Shown here: in pieces, positions 45,285 through 55,887 of the stretch
How positions within the stretch are numbered: position 1 is the first letter of the stretch
Layout: every line of letters starts with the position of its first letter
Assembly: GCA_028825475.1 (NCBI GenBank)
Contig: JAPKAB010000003.1
Coordinates: forward strand, 62,001-126,000
DNA: 64,000 nucleotides
Source of the DNA: Ascidiaceihabitans sp.
Lineage (GTDB): Bacteria > Pseudomonadota > Alphaproteobacteria > Rhodobacterales > Rhodobacteraceae
Direction: 5' to 3'
The notes under the pieces: model-generated
Database searches by the model: none
What the model saw: only the letters and a program-made list of their open reading frames with translations
Told to the model about the DNA's origin: nothing
Made by a program: the position numbers and the translations under genes

Positions 45285-46424
45285 ATGCAGGCACCATTTT
45301 CCTCTGATCCACTACACAGCAAGGGACGGCGTGTGGCGGAAGAAGAGTTTAGTTTTCGATCATGTTTTCAACGTGATAGGGACCGGATCATTCACGCTAG
45401 CGCGTTTCGCCGGCTGAAACACAAAACCCAAGTTTTCGTTGAACACGAAGGCGATTATTTCCGCACGCGCCTGACGCACTCGATCGAGGTAGCCCAAGTG
45501 GCCCGCACGATTGCTGGCGCACTGGGCTTGAACGGCGAGCTAACAGAAGCTGTTGCACTGGCCCACGACCTTGGCCATCCGCCCTTTGGGCACGCAGGTG
45601 AGGATGTGTTGCACGAGATGATGGCCCCCTACGGCGGATTCGATCACAACGCTCAAGCCATTAAAATCGTTACCGATTTAGAACGCCACTATGCTGAATT
45701 TGATGGCCTAAACCTGACATGGGAATGTTTAGAAGGTATCGCAAAACACAACGGCCCTGTCGTGGGCGAACTACCCTATGTGCTGGCTGAATATGACGCG
45801 ACACATGATTTAGAATTGCACACCCATGCATGTGCTGAGGCGCAGGCGGCCGCATTGTCTGACGATATTGCCTATAATAATCACGACTTACATGACGGTT
45901 TACGGGCAGGGCTGTTTACAGACGCTGACATTATGAAACTGCCCATTATTGGCGATGCATATGCAGAGGTCGACGCTGCCTATCCCAACCTTGAAACCGA
46001 TAGACGCCGTCACGAGGCTTTGCGCCGTGTGTTTGGCGTAATGGTCAGCGATGTGATTTCGACCTCGCGAGTGATCTTGGACGAAAGTGGTGCGACATCC
46101 GCCCATGATATTCGTCATTTGGGCCGCCCAGTCATCCGTTTCTCAGGGGCCGTTTTTGCAGATCTTCGCGAAATTCGGTCCTTCCTGTTCAACCAAATGT
46201 ACCGCGCACCTGCGGTGATGGCGAAACGGGCAGAAGTAACAAAAGTGATCCGCGAGTTATTCCCGTTGTTCCTGAATGATCCCTCTCAGTTGCCCACCAA
46301 CTGGCACGAAGAACTACAAGGTGCCGACAAGACCGCCATTGCACGCCGTGTCTGTGATTACATCTCAGGTATGACAGACCGCTATGCATTGCTTGAATAT
46401 GAACGTATCTTGGGCAAGCACTAG
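45285..46424 (+). CDS. dgt: Deoxyguanosinetriphosphate triphosphohydrolase-like protein
   Basis: 379 residues, HD-domain dNTPase. Metal ligands are visible in 'RLTHSIEVAQ' and 'AHDLGHPPFGHAGE'. ATG 45285 is chosen since the protein then begins MQAPFSSDP like relatives; AAGGA lies about 10 bases before. It hydrolyses dGTP (and probably other dNTPs) to the nucleoside and triphosphate. It precedes argS by about 66 bases. Confidence 0.93.
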   Translation: MQAPFSSDPLHSKGRRVAEEEFSFRSCFQRDRDRIIHASAFRRLKHKTQVFVEHEGDYFRTRLTHSIEVAQVARTIAGALGLNGELTEAVALAHDLGHPPFGHAGEDVLHEMMAPYGGFDHNAQAIKIVTDLERHYAEFDGLNLTWECLEGIAKHNGPVVGELPYVLAEYDATHDLELHTHACAEAQAAALSDDIAYNNHDLHDGLRAGLFTDADIMKLPIIGDAYAEVDAAYPNLETDRRRHEALRRVFGVMVSDVISTSRVILDESGATSAHDIRHLGRPVIRFSGAVFADLREIRSFLFNQMYRAPAVMAKRAEVTKVIRELFPLFLNDPSQLPTNWHEELQGADKTAIARRVCDYISGMTDRYALLEYERILGKH

Positions 46425-46490
46425 CCGACGCCCGTTGACCTTAGGCACGTAAGTGCTAAACCGCACCCGACCCGTATTAGGACTAAATTG

Positions 46491-48233
46491 ATGAACCTGT
46501 TTGCCGATATCCGCACCCAAGTGATTGCTGACCTCAACGCCATGGTTGACGCAGGGCAGTTGCCGGCTGGCCTTAGCTTTGACAATGTGACGGTAGAGCC
46601 GCCGCGCGATGCATCGCATGGCGATATGGCGACCAATGCGGCGATGGTTTTGGCCAAGCCTGCAGGTCTTAAGCCACGTGAGATTGCGGATGCATTGGCG
46701 GCACGTTTGGCAGCCGATGATCGGATTACTGCTGCTGAAGTTGCAGGGCCTGGTTTCCTAAATCTTCGTCTTTCTGCCTCTCTTTGGCAGGGCGTCATCG
46801 GCGCTGTGCTTAAAGCAGGTACAGATTTTGGTCGCTCCACTATGGGTGAGAACAAAAAGGTTAACGTTGAATACGTCAGCGCAAACCCGACGGGTCCTTT
46901 GCACGTTGGTCACACGCGCGGTGCGGTTTTTGGTGATGCATTGGCATCCATGCTGGATTTTGCGGGCTATGATGTAACACGTGAATATTACATCAACGAT
47001 GGCGGCGCGCAGGTCGATGTGTTGGCCCGTTCAGTTTACCTGCGTTATCTAGAGGCCCACGGTCAAGAGGTAGCGTTTGAGGATGGCACATATCCAGGCG
47101 ATTACCTGATCGCGACCGGTGAGGCGCTGAAGGCTAAGGTTGGCGATGCCTACGTGGGCAAAGGCGAAGACGTTTGGTTGCAAGACATCCGTGAGTTCGG
47201 AACCGAGGCGATGATGGATCTGATCCGTTCCGATCTTGCGCAGCTTGGCATCAAAATGGACCGCTTCTTTTCAGAGAAGTCATTGTACGGTTCCGGCCTG
47301 ATCGAAAAATCCATCAAGTCGCTTAAAGACAAGGGCCTGATTTATGAAGGCGTGCTTGAACCACCAAAAGGCAAAAAACCTGAAGATTGGGAACCACGCG
47401 AGCAAACCTTGTTCAAATCAACCGAACACGGTGATGACGTTGATCGTCCGGTGAAAAAGTCTGATGGCGCATGGACATACTTTGCCCCTGACATTGCATA
47501 CCACTTTGACAAGGTTGAACGTGGCTATGACCTGTTGATTGACGTTTTTGGCGCCGATCACGGCGGCTATGTAAAGCGTATGAAGGCTGCTGTGTCTGCA
47601 TTGTCTGGTGGCACTGTGCCGCTCGATATCAAGCTGACGCAACTGGTGAAGCTGTTCAAAGATGGTGAACCGTTCAAAATGTCCAAGCGGGCAGGGACGT
47701 TCGTAACCCTGCGCGATGTGGTTGATCAGGTTGGCTCTGATGTAACCCGTTTTGTAATGCTAACGCGCAAAAACGATGCGCCGCTTGATTTTGATTTCGC
47801 AAAGGTGCTTGAGCAAAGCCGCGACAATCCTGTGTTCTACGTTCAATACGCCCACGCGCGTGTGAATTCGGTTTTGCGCAAAGCAGTTGAAGCAGGCGTC
47901 GCGGTTGATGACGCAACATTGGCTGCTGCTGATCTGACATTGATCAATCACGAGGCTGAATTGACGCTGGCGGCTAAGCTGGCTGAGTGGCCACGTTTGC
48001 TCGAAACAGCCGCGCGTAGCAACGAACCGCACCGCATTGCATTCTACCTTTATGAGCTGGCGGGCGAGTTCCACGGGTTGTGGAACCGTGGCAATGAATT
48101 GCCTGAATTGCGCTTCTTGCAGGATGATCCGAAAACGTCCCAAGCAAAAATTGCCCTCGCACGTTCAGCGGCTGTTGTAATAGCTGCAGGCCTTGGTATT
48201 CTAGGTGTAGAGCCAGCCGAAGAGATGCGTTAA
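46491..48233 (+). CDS. argS: Arginyl-tRNA synthetase
   Basis: 580 residues, class I. The HIGH motif appears as HVGHT ([14 protein letters not shown]), and the KMSKS-equivalent is KMSKR ([10 protein letters not shown]). The N-terminal Add-1 domain and the C-terminal anticodon-binding domain are present. ATG 46491 is preferred over the TTG one codon before. It is 63 bases downstream of dgt, and is followed by the SPOR gene. Confidence 0.97.
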   Translation: MNLFADIRTQVIADLNAMVDAGQLPAGLSFDNVTVEPPRDASHGDMATNAAMVLAKPAGLKPREIADALAARLAADDRITAAEVAGPGFLNLRLSASLWQGVIGAVLKAGTDFGRSTMGENKKVNVEYVSANPTGPLHVGHTRGAVFGDALASMLDFAGYDVTREYYINDGGAQVDVLARSVYLRYLEAHGQEVAFEDGTYPGDYLIATGEALKAKVGDAYVGKGEDVWLQDIREFGTEAMMDLIRSDLAQLGIKMDRFFSEKSLYGSGLIEKSIKSLKDKGLIYEGVLEPPKGKKPEDWEPREQTLFKSTEHGDDVDRPVKKSDGAWTYFAPDIAYHFDKVERGYDLLIDVFGADHGGYVKRMKAAVSALSGGTVPLDIKLTQLVKLFKDGEPFKMSKRAGTFVTLRDVVDQVGSDVTRFVMLTRKNDAPLDFDFAKVLEQSRDNPVFYVQYAHARVNSVLRKAVEAGVAVDDATLAAADLTLINHEAELTLAAKLAEWPRLLETAARSNEPHRIAFYLYELAGEFHGLWNRGNELPELRFLQDDPKTSQAKIALARSAAVVIAAGLGILGVEPAEEMR

Positions 48234-48310
48234 AAATAACCGCCTCGGCTGAACAGGCATAATTCAGTAGATCCGTTGGGCAATGTACCCAAACGGGCAA
48301 CGAGGCAAAA

Positions 48311-49306
48311 ATGGCAAACGTTCCTTACTCCCATAATATGGGCGCTCATGGTTATTCTTCTGCGGGCGCTTCATCACAAATGGTTTCGGCTAACTCATTG
48401 AACAACCTCACCAATATGGTTGCTGCAGGTCTTTCTGTGGCGCTCATAGTTGGCGTTGGCGTTTGGGGATACAAGTTGATGGTCCGCGACGTAACTGGCC
48501 TGCCTGTCGTTCAAGCGATCAGTGGTGAAATGCGTGTCCTTCCAGACAATCCAGGTGGTGAACTTGCGTTGAACCAAGGGCTGGCTGTAAACGAAGTTGC
48601 CGCTGCTGGTACCGCTGCGGCCCCAACGGACACGTTGGTTTTGGCACCGAAACCGGTCGCGCTGGCTGTCGAAGATACCCCCGTTTCTGCACAAGTGGTT
48701 GCACCTGTGCAACAGCCTGCGCCGCTAGATTTGTCTGCGCCAATCGCTGATCTTGATGGACTTGTTTCCTCGCTAACCGCGACCGACACACCCGAAGCTG
48801 GCAGCGTCGAAGATTTGATCCGCCAACTGACCCAAGGCGCTGATCCGATCAACAATGTATCAGGTGCAAAAGTTGTGAGTGCGGTGACAACTGTTGCGGC
48901 GACAAACGTGACTGATGAAACCACGATCCAAGCTGCTGGACTGCGTCGGTCATTGCGCCCATTGCTTCGTCCAGCTTCTGCGCCTGCAGTTGTTATTCCA
49001 GTATCGGCACCTGCCAAAGCCACTGTGACAGACGTTGATCCAACGTCAGTTCCAGCCGGAACACGTTTGGTTCAACTTGGTGCCTTCGACAGCGCCGAAG
49101 TGGCGCGCAGTCAGTGGGACAAGATTGAGGGCCGCTTTGGTGATTTCCTTCAAGGCAAATCCCGCATCGTTCAAAAAGCCAACAGCGGGGGCCGTACATT
49201 CTATCGCCTTCGTGCAATGGGCTTTGCTGATCTAAGCGAAGCACGCCGTTTCTGTTCTGCACTTTTGGCTGAGAACGCAGATTGCATTCCTGTCGTCACA
49301 CGATGA
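48311..49306 (+). CDS. SPOR-domain protein, single-pass membrane
   Basis: 331 residues. One transmembrane helix (about 36-57) places the rest in the periplasm. A Pro/Ala/Val/Thr-rich linker leads to a C-terminal SPOR domain (about 252-331), which binds denuded peptidoglycan glycans at septa. It is directly followed by nagZ, with an ATGA overlap, a sensible pairing of murein-binding and murein-recycling functions. GAGG lies 5 bases before ATG 48311. Confidence 0.88.
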   Translation: MANVPYSHNMGAHGYSSAGASSQMVSANSLNNLTNMVAAGLSVALIVGVGVWGYKLMVRDVTGLPVVQAISGEMRVLPDNPGGELALNQGLAVNEVAAAGTAAAPTDTLVLAPKPVALAVEDTPVSAQVVAPVQQPAPLDLSAPIADLDGLVSSLTATDTPEAGSVEDLIRQLTQGADPINNVSGAKVVSAVTTVAATNVTDETTIQAAGLRRSLRPLLRPASAPAVVIPVSAPAKATVTDVDPTSVPAGTRLVQLGAFDSAEVARSQWDKIEGRFGDFLQGKSRIVQKANSGGRTFYRLRAMGFADLSEARRFCSALLAENADCIPVVTR

Positions 49307-50313
49307 AACGTTTTGGCGCGATCATCCTTGATGGGGATGGCCTTCGGCTGACGGCAGATGAAGTGGCGTTGTTTCGGGATGTGAACCCTTTTGGTTTCAT
49401 CCTTTTTGCCCGTAATATCGATACACCTGATCAAGTGCGCGCGCTTTGCGATGACTATCGCGAGGCTGTAGGTTGGGAATGTCCGATCACAATCGACCAA
49501 GAAGGTGGGCGTGTCCAACGACTGCGCAGTCCAGCGTGGCGCGAATGGTTGCCCCCCTTGGACTTTATCACGGCGGCTGGCGAGAACGCCCAACGCGCTA
49601 TGTACCTGCGCCACCGTATCATTGCGCATGAGTTGCGCGACATCGGTATCGACAGCAATTGCGCGCCAATGGTCGATGTTGCCAACGCCGAAACCCATTC
49701 GTTTTTACGTAACCGTTGCTATGGCACCAATCCTTCATTGGTCGCTGCAATGGGACGTGCTGCGGCTGATGGTCTGTTAGATGGTGGTGTTCTGCCTGTC
49801 GTTAAGCATATCCCGGGACATGGTCGTGCGACTGCTGACAGCCATTTTGACCTGCCCAAAGTAGACGCGCCGCGCGATAGCTTGGACATCCAAGATTTTG
49901 CGCCATTCAAGGCGTTGAATAATCTCCCAATGGGGATGACGGCGCACCTTGTTTACAGTGAGATCGACGAGGCGCCTGCGACATTGTCCAAAACAGTCAT
50001 GGACATCATCCGTATCGATATCGGTTTTGACGGTTTGATCATGACCGATGACATTTCGATGAAAGCCCTCAGCGGCGATCTGGGAACGCTTAGCCGCGCT
50101 TCAATCGAAGCGGGTTGTGACGTGATTTTGCATTGCAACGGGACACTAAGTGAACGCACACAGGTGGCACAAGCCGCTGGTGAAATGACCGATATAGCCC
50201 AAAAACGCGCGATCCGTGCCGTTGAGATGCGCAAAACACCAGATATGATTGACATTGCTGCCTTAGACGCCGAACTTGAAGCGCTGTTAGGCGGGGGCGC
50301 ATTGGCGCAATAA
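49303..50313 (+). CDS. nagZ: Beta-N-acetylglucosaminidase
   Basis: 336 residues, glycoside hydrolase family 3. It removes GlcNAc from anhydro-muropeptides in murein recycling. Motifs seen are 'TIDQEGGRVQRL', 'VVKHIPGHG' and the catalytic 'TDDISMKAL'. ATG 49303 overlaps the SPOR stop (ATGA); a start seven codons earlier would lie inside that gene. It links functionally to anmK at 62539, which processes the product of the same pathway. Confidence 0.95.
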   Translation: MKRFGAIILDGDGLRLTADEVALFRDVNPFGFILFARNIDTPDQVRALCDDYREAVGWECPITIDQEGGRVQRLRSPAWREWLPPLDFITAAGENAQRAMYLRHRIIAHELRDIGIDSNCAPMVDVANAETHSFLRNRCYGTNPSLVAAMGRAAADGLLDGGVLPVVKHIPGHGRATADSHFDLPKVDAPRDSLDIQDFAPFKALNNLPMGMTAHLVYSEIDEAPATLSKTVMDIIRIDIGFDGLIMTDDISMKALSGDLGTLSRASIEAGCDVILHCNGTLSERTQVAQAAGEMTDIAQKRAIRAVEMRKTPDMIDIAALDAELEALLGGGALAQ

Positions 50314-50317
50314 GGTC

Positions 50318-51106
50318 ATGGAAGACATTTTTGAAAAAGAACGTATAGCTGTCGCCGAAAGGGTGGCAGCCGAAGCGTTGATCATTGATGTCGATGGGTT
50401 CGAGGGTCCATTGGACCTTTTGTTGACCCTAAGCCGCACCCAAAAGGTTGATCTGCGCAAGATTTCAGTGCTCGAACTAGCCCATCAATACCTCTCTTTT
50501 GTCGAAAAGGCTAAGGCGCTGCGCCTTGAGTTGGCTGCTGACTATCTGGTGATGGCGGCATGGTTGGCATTCCTTAAATCACGATTGCTATTACCACCTG
50601 ATCCGTCCGAGGAAGGACCATCTGGCGAAGAACTGGCCGCACACTTGGCTTTTCAATTGGAACGGCTTCAGGCGATGCGCGACAGCGCGGCACGCCTGAT
50701 GGGTCGTGATCAATTGGGCCGTGATTTCTTTGCGCGTGGTCAGATCGAAGTGGTCGAGCGGGTCAAGAAGGTTACCTACACCGCCACCTTATTGGATTTG
50801 ATGCAAGGCTACGCACGCCTTAGAACCCGCGATGATTTCCGCCCGTTTGTGATGGATCGTGACAGTGTCTTCACAATGGAACAGGCATTGGAACGGATGC
50901 GTGAGTTGATTGGCTTCACAGGCGAATGGACTGATATTGTCAGCTACCTTCCTGACGGATGGGTAAGTGATCCGGTCAAATGGCGCTCCGCCACCGCGGC
51001 GACATTTGCGGCCTCGCTGGAACTGGTAAAAGAGGGCCATTTAGAAATTCGCCAATCCGAAAGCTTTGCACCGATTGAATTGCGCAAAAGGACTTCAAGA
51101 CAGTGA
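50318..51106 (+). CDS. scpA: Segregation and condensation protein A
   Basis: 262 residues, the kleisin of the bacterial SMC complex. 'FEGPLDLLLTLSRTQKVDL' is the conserved N-terminal segment that binds SMC, and the C-terminal winged helix (VTYTATLLDLMQG region) is present. It overlaps scpB by four bases (GTGA), and is four bases after nagZ. Confidence 0.94.
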   Translation: MEDIFEKERIAVAERVAAEALIIDVDGFEGPLDLLLTLSRTQKVDLRKISVLELAHQYLSFVEKAKALRLELAADYLVMAAWLAFLKSRLLLPPDPSEEGPSGEELAAHLAFQLERLQAMRDSAARLMGRDQLGRDFFARGQIEVVERVKKVTYTATLLDLMQGYARLRTRDDFRPFVMDRDSVFTMEQALERMRELIGFTGEWTDIVSYLPDGWVSDPVKWRSATAATFAASLELVKEGHLEIRQSESFAPIELRKRTSRQ

Positions 51107-51759
51107 CTGAAGATATTGAATTAAAAGAGGAAACCCTTTTTGAGGCTCCGCCCATGGGAGAACAGGAACGCATGGTTGAAGCGATCCTTTTTGCCAGTGC
51201 AGAACCTGTGACGGTGCGTGAACTTGAAGCACGTATGCCCCATGGTTGCGACGCGGCAGAGGCGATTGTGTATCTGCGCAAACGCTATGAGGGACGCGGT
51301 GTGAACCTGAGCAAGGTTGGGGATGCATGGACCATGCGCACCTCACCTGACCTCGGTTTCCTTATGCAAAAGGAAACGGTTGAGACCCGCAAACTTAGTC
51401 GGGCTGCGATCGAGACACTGGCGATCATCGCCTATCACCAGCCTGTCACGCGTGCGGAAATCGAAGAGATCCGCGGTGTATCTGTGAGCCGCGGAACGGT
51501 TGATCAGTTGCTAGAAATGGAATGGATACGTTTTGGCAGGCGTAAGATGACGCCTGGACGCCCCGTTACATTCGTTGTGACGCAGAACTTCTTAGGTCAC
51601 TTCGGGCTTGAGACTGCACGCGATCTTCCGGGGCTTAAAGAACTCCGTTCCGCAGGGCTGTTGGAAAATAGACCTCCACCCGGGACTGTGCCAGGGCCGG
51701 GCGATATGGACGACGAAGATGACACGAATGAAGGCCAATCAGAACTTTTTGAAGATTGA
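51103..51759 (+). CDS. scpB: Segregation and condensation protein B
   Basis: 218 residues, two winged-helix domains, partner of ScpA in chromosome condensation. It starts with GTG at 51103, whose GTGA overlaps the scpA stop. 'AIETLAIIAYHQPVTRAEIEEIRGV' is the family hallmark and the C-terminus ends in an acidic tail. Confidence 0.94.
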   Translation: MTEDIELKEETLFEAPPMGEQERMVEAILFASAEPVTVRELEARMPHGCDAAEAIVYLRKRYEGRGVNLSKVGDAWTMRTSPDLGFLMQKETVETRKLSRAAIETLAIIAYHQPVTRAEIEEIRGVSVSRGTVDQLLEMEWIRFGRRKMTPGRPVTFVVTQNFLGHFGLETARDLPGLKELRSAGLLENRPPPGTVPGPGDMDDEDDTNEGQSELFED

Positions 51760-51818
51760 TCTGATTCTCGCCATAGTTTCGGTGTATCGAGTGCATGAAG
51801 CAGTTAGGGGAACGACCC

Positions 51819-52001
51819 ATGAATATGAACCACATTATCAATATGATCATTCGTCAGATTATGAACCGTGTGATCCGCAAAGGAATCGATAGCGGTATGA
51901 ACGCCGGATCTAACATGATGTCTAAACGCCGTGGCAAACAACCACCACAGGGCGAAATCGACGACTATGGCAACCCAACAGGTCGCGATAACCGCCGCTA
52001 A
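51819..52001 (+). CDS. Small basic protein after scpB
   Basis: 60 residues beginning MNMNHIINMIIRQIMNRV, an amphipathic, Ile/Met-rich helix, followed by a basic, Gly/Asn-rich tail with 'SKRRGKQPPQGE'. AGGGG lies 8 bases before ATG 51819. A protein of this kind commonly follows scpB in Rhodobacterales, but its role is unknown to me. Confidence 0.65.
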   Translation: MNMNHIINMIIRQIMNRVIRKGIDSGMNAGSNMMSKRRGKQPPQGEIDDYGNPTGRDNRR

Positions 52002-52018
52002 CTGATAGGATTTAAGCG

Positions 52019-53089
52019 TTATTTGAAGTGCTTAGACAACTTAAGGCCTTGGCCTTGGTAGTTTGATGCTATGCTGACGCCGTACAGCTGAGTAGGGGCT
52101 TCAGCCATTTTCTCATACACCAAACGCCCAACCACTTGGCCATGTTCTAAGACGAACGGGGCTTCGTGGCAGCGTACTTCCAACACGCCGCGTGATCCTG
52201 CGCCACCAGCTGAATCGTGTCCAAACCCAGGGTCAAAGAATCCTGCATAGTGCACGCGGAATTCGCCAACCATGGCAAGATAGGGTGCCATTTCCGCAGC
52301 ATAGTCCGGCGGAATGCAAACGGCTTCGCGGCTTACCAAGATATAGAACGCGCCCGGATCAAGGATGATATGACCATCCGTACTGTGCACTTCTTCCCAA
52401 TAAGCGGTTGGATCGTAATGACCGATCAGGTCCAAATCGATGACACCCGTATGAGGCTTTGCGCGGTATCCCACCAGTGTTGAGCCCGGCAGATTCAAAT
52501 CAACGGAAAAGCCCAAGCCGTCATCGATCACGGGATCGCCGTTCACCAATGGGATTTCAGCGTGAAGGTTAGCCAGTGCCAAATCGTCCAGAACTGCGTG
52601 TCCTGTACGGAAGCGAATCTGGTTCAGGCGCATGCCCGGACGGACCAACACAGAAAAGGAGCGTGGGCAGATTTCAGCGTACAATGGTCCAGTATAGCCT
52701 GATGGAATTCGGTCAAATTCAGTCCCACCATCGGTGATCGTACGGGTAAGCAGATCCAGGCGACCGGTAGAGCTTTTGGCATTGGCCACAGCGTTCATAC
52801 CTTCAGGCAGCGCAAGGCTTTCCATCAACGGCACTACATAAACGCAGCCCTTTTCCAAAACAGCACCATCTGTCAGGTCGACGCGGTGCATTTCAAACTC
52901 TTTCAAGCGATCCGTGACCTTAGCACCGTGGCCCGTAAGGAACGACGCACGCACGCGATAGGCAACATTACCCAGACGAAGATCAAGACTGGCTGGTTGA
53001 ATTTGCGCATCAATAACCAATGGAGCGGCGTTGATTTGCCCACTTTGGATCATTTCGCTGATCTGCTGATTTGGAACGACACCGGTCAT
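52019..53089 (-). CDS. dcd: dCTP deaminase, two-domain alphaproteobacterial type
   Basis: 356 residues, about twice the length of classical dCTP deaminase (about 190). Two tandem dUTPase-like beta domains are seen. The first contains 'KSSTGRLDLLTR' and the second 'GEFRVHYAGFFDPGFG'. It converts dCTP to dUTP in thymidylate supply. ATG 53089 is chosen; a GTG three codons upstream (53098) is possible. It is convergent with the small protein after scpB. Confidence 0.9.
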   Translation of the reverse strand: MTGVVPNQQISEMIQSGQINAAPLVIDAQIQPASLDLRLGNVAYRVRASFLTGHGAKVTDRLKEFEMHRVDLTDGAVLEKGCVYVVPLMESLALPEGMNAVANAKSSTGRLDLLTRTITDGGTEFDRIPSGYTGPLYAEICPRSFSVLVRPGMRLNQIRFRTGHAVLDDLALANLHAEIPLVNGDPVIDDGLGFSVDLNLPGSTLVGYRAKPHTGVIDLDLIGHYDPTAYWEEVHSTDGHIILDPGAFYILVSREAVCIPPDYAAEMAPYLAMVGEFRVHYAGFFDPGFGHDSAGGAGSRGVLEVRCHEAPFVLEHGQVVGRLVYEKMAEAPTQLYGVSIASNYQGQGLKLSKHFK

Positions 53090-53160
53090 AAAATTCACTC
53101 TTGTTTAAACGCCAAACGCCCGCACACCGAAGGTACGGGCGGTTTGTGCAAGTCTATTAT

Positions 53161-53237
53161 TGGTCGGGCTAGCAGGACTCGAACCTGCGACCTTCCGTCC
53201 CCCAGACGGACGCGCTACCAGACTGCGCCATAGCCCG
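53161..53237 (-). tRNA. tRNA-Pro (anticodon GGG)
   Basis: 77 nucleotides on the minus strand. The acceptor stem CGGGCTA/TAGCCCG, the D-arm, anticodon stem TCCGT/ACGGA with loop CTGGGGG (anticodon GGG), and the T-arm with GGTTCGA are all present. CCA is encoded at the 3' end (ACCA at 53161-53164). Confidence 0.95.
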
Positions 53238-53294
53238 ACTTGTGAGATGTCATACGCGATTTGTGGCTTGAGGCAAGGGGGAATTGGCACTTGG

Positions 53295-54497
53295 CTATTC
53301 TTTGCGGCCCAGCGTCATGCGATCACGCGCATCACGCAGTTGCGCCAAAAGGGGTGCTATAGATGCTGCTTGTTCAGAGGTTAGTACATTGACCTTGGAC
53401 AGCGCAGCTAGAGCACGTGGAGAGGTTTGAATTTCGTGTTCAGCCTGCGGTTCTGGTAGGTCTGTACCCAAAGGGGCAGGTGCCTCCTGTTTGGTCGTCT
53501 CTATTTCTAAAACAACGGCGACTTCAGCTTCTACAACGGCGTCTTCAACTTCGTTTTCGGCCATTTGCGGTTCTACTTGTTCTTCAACATGTTGTTCAAC
53601 GACAGGGACTGGCTGATTGGGCGCAGACACGCTCGGCTCCGCTGTCGAGCGGCTTAAAAAGGCTGGCATGACGGGTAGCGGATCAATATCGTCAGCAACA
53701 GGTTCTTCTGGCGCTAGTTCTAATGCAGGTTCTGGATCGACGACCGAAACTTCTTCGGTCTGCTCAACCGAATCGGATGTCTCTTCTACAACCGGTTCAG
53801 GGATCAAGCGCTCTTCGATTTCAGGTGATTCTGGTAACGCTTCGGCAGGTTCCTGCACGGCTGGTTCATCTTCGATCGCTTTCGAAGGTTCTTCAAAATT
53901 GCCGTCGACGGATGAGGTCTGCAGTTCCTCGGGTTTGGTTATGTTCACAACGTCAACCACAACAGGAGTCACAGTTTCTATCTCTGCGGTCGCGTCAAAC
54001 ACACCATCTTTTAGCGTAGTGGTTTCGACGGTTTCTGTAATGCTCTCTTCGCTCGCAATTTCAACTTCTGACGTGGTTTCATCTTCAGTCAATGAGAGTC
54101 GTTCTGTCGGTTCTTCAACTTTCGCCTTCGGAACAAGCGGTAGGATTGTTGCAGTTTGTGGCTCTGCTTCCATCGTTATAGCCGCTTCTGGTTCTACAAC
54201 CATTTGTTCGACTTCGCCACCGTCGACAGGTGGCGAAAGGGCTGACACATGCGCCATACCTTTTTCGCGCAATATCTTCTGAACGCCCTTAATTGTAAGG
54301 CCATCCTCGTGCAGTAGCTTTTGAATGCCACCTAACAGTTGCATGTCTGCAGGACGGTAATACCGGCGACCACCTGCACGTTTTACAGGCTTCACTTGCG
54401 TAAATTTACTTTCCCAAAAACGTAGAACGTGCGTCTGAACGCCAAGCCAATCTGCAACCTCTGAGATGGTACGAAAAGCGTCCGCAGACTTTGTCAT
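53295..54497 (-). CDS. MerR-family regulator with a long acidic tail
   Basis: 400 residues. Residues about 5-80 form a MerR-type winged helix ([28 protein letters not shown]). From about 90 to 350 the sequence is Glu/Val/Thr/Pro-rich, low complexity and strongly acidic. The last 40 residues ([12 protein letters not shown] ... [13 protein letters not shown]) are a normal amphipathic end. ATG 54497 is chosen as it lies 4 bases after ihfA and starts MTKSADAF. This MerR gene after ihfA is a regular Rhodobacterales neighbour. Confidence 0.85.
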   Translation of the reverse strand: MTKSADAFRTISEVADWLGVQTHVLRFWESKFTQVKPVKRAGGRRYYRPADMQLLGGIQKLLHEDGLTIKGVQKILREKGMAHVSALSPPVDGGEVEQMVVEPEAAITMEAEPQTATILPLVPKAKVEEPTERLSLTEDETTSEVEIASEESITETVETTTLKDGVFDATAEIETVTPVVVDVVNITKPEELQTSSVDGNFEEPSKAIEDEPAVQEPAEALPESPEIEERLIPEPVVEETSDSVEQTEEVSVVDPEPALELAPEEPVADDIDPLPVMPAFLSRSTAEPSVSAPNQPVPVVEQHVEEQVEPQMAENEVEDAVVEAEVAVVLEIETTKQEAPAPLGTDLPEPQAEHEIQTSPRALAALSKVNVLTSEQAASIAPLLAQLRDARDRMTLGRKE

Positions 54498-54501
54498 AAG
54501 A

Positions 54502-54804
54502 TTAAGACTTGTTGCCTGAAGCAACACGGTCTTTCATCAGATGTGACGGACGGAATGTAAGGACGCGGCGCGGATTAATTGGTACTTCTTCACCAGTTTT
54601 TGGGTTTCGTCCAACACGAGCTGATTTGCTGCGCACTGAAAACGTACCAAAAGAAGAAATTTTAACCTGTTCACCTTTTACCAAAGCGTCAGAAACATGA
54701 TCCAAGACACTTTCTACCAATTGCGCACTTTCGTTACGTGATAAACCAACTTCGCGAAAAACAGCTTCGCTAAGATCCATACGTGTCAGTGTGTTATCAG
54801 TCAT
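54502..54804 (-). CDS. ihfA: Integration host factor subunit alpha
   Basis: 100 residues, small DNA-bending protein. '[22 protein letters not shown]' and the '[12 protein letters not shown]' DNA-binding arm are canonical for IHF-alpha. It binds with IHF-beta. It is the penultimate gene of the run from DUF177 to the MerR gene. Confidence 0.95.
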   Translation of the reverse strand: MTDNTLTRMDLSEAVFREVGLSRNESAQLVESVLDHVSDALVKGEQVKISSFGTFSVRSKSARVGRNPKTGEEVPINPRRVLTFRPSHLMKDRVASGNKS

Positions 54805-54910
54805 GTTGTTCCCCTATTTGTTATCACAATAAGGCGAGGAGAAATTCCGAGTCAATATCAATGCCTTGCCAACGGTAGTTTCAGTGTTGGATTGATACAA
54901 AAATGGTGGG

Positions 54911-55882
54911 TTACCAGCGTAAAACCACCGCGCCCCAGGCCAGTCCACCGCCGATTGCCTCTGTGACAAGTAAATCACCTTTTTTGATTTGGCCGTTTTG
55001 GGCACCAACAGACATTGCTAGCGGGATAGAGGCGGCAGAGGTGTTGCCGTGATCTTGGACGGTAACGATTACGTTCTCCATCGGAACGCCCATCTTCTTG
55101 GCAGTGCCTTGAATAATACGGATATTTGCCTGATGTGGGACGATCCAGTCAACGTCATCAGTTGTGACGTTTGCGCGCTCCATCGCGGTTGTTGCTGTCG
55201 CTGCCAATTTACCGACTGCGTGGCGGAACACTTGATTGCCTTGCATGCGCAGGTAACCAGACGTGCCAGTGCTGACACCTCCGTCAACATACAGCAGATC
55301 ACGGTGTGTGCCGTCTGAATTTAGGTCTGTTGATAGAATGCCACGATCGCCGCTGTCGCCAGCGCCTTCTTCGGCTTCTAATATTAACGCACCAGCTCCA
55401 TCACCAAACAACACACAGGTGCCGCGATCGGTCCAGTCCATGATGCGGCTGAATGTTTCTGCGCCAATCACCAATACACGTTTTGCCTGACCCGATAGGA
55501 TCAAAGCATTTGCATTGCTAAGGGCAAAGACGAAACCGGCACAAACAGCTTGAATATCAAAGGCAAAGCCTTTGGTCATGCCAAGGTTCGCTTGAACCAT
55601 CGTTGCCGCTGAGGGGAAGGTGAGGTCGGCGGTTGAGGTTGCCAAAACGATGGCATCTACGTCATCTGCGGTCATTCCAGCATTGGTTAAGGCCGCTTGC
55701 GCCGCTTTGGTTGCCAACATGGATGTTGTTTCACCTTCGGCGGCGAAATGGCGACGTTCTATGCCTGAACGGGATTTGATCCACTCATCTGTCGTATCTA
55801 AGGTTTTCTCAAATTCGGCATTTGGAACAATACGTTCCGGTAGGTAATGCCCAACCCCTTTTACAACAGCGCGCAATGTCAT
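54911..55882 (-). CDS. fabH: Beta-ketoacyl-ACP synthase III
   Basis: 323 residues, condensing enzyme that starts fatty-acid synthesis from acetyl-CoA and malonyl-ACP. The Cys-His-Asn triad is Cys114 in QAVCAGF, His in IVPHQAN (about 247) and Asn in GNTSAAS (about 277). It begins five bases after plsX in an operon for lipid biosynthesis. Confidence 0.96.
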   Translation of the reverse strand: MTLRAVVKGVGHYLPERIVPNAEFEKTLDTTDEWIKSRSGIERRHFAAEGETTSMLATKAAQAALTNAGMTADDVDAIVLATSTADLTFPSAATMVQANLGMTKGFAFDIQAVCAGFVFALSNANALILSGQAKRVLVIGAETFSRIMDWTDRGTCVLFGDGAGALILEAEEGAGDSGDRGILSTDLNSDGTHRDLLYVDGGVSTGTSGYLRMQGNQVFRHAVGKLAATATTAMERANVTTDDVDWIVPHQANIRIIQGTAKKMGVPMENVIVTVQDHGNTSAASIPLAMSVGAQNGQIKKGDLLVTEAIGGGLAWGAVVLRW

Positions 55883-55887
55883 GCGTG

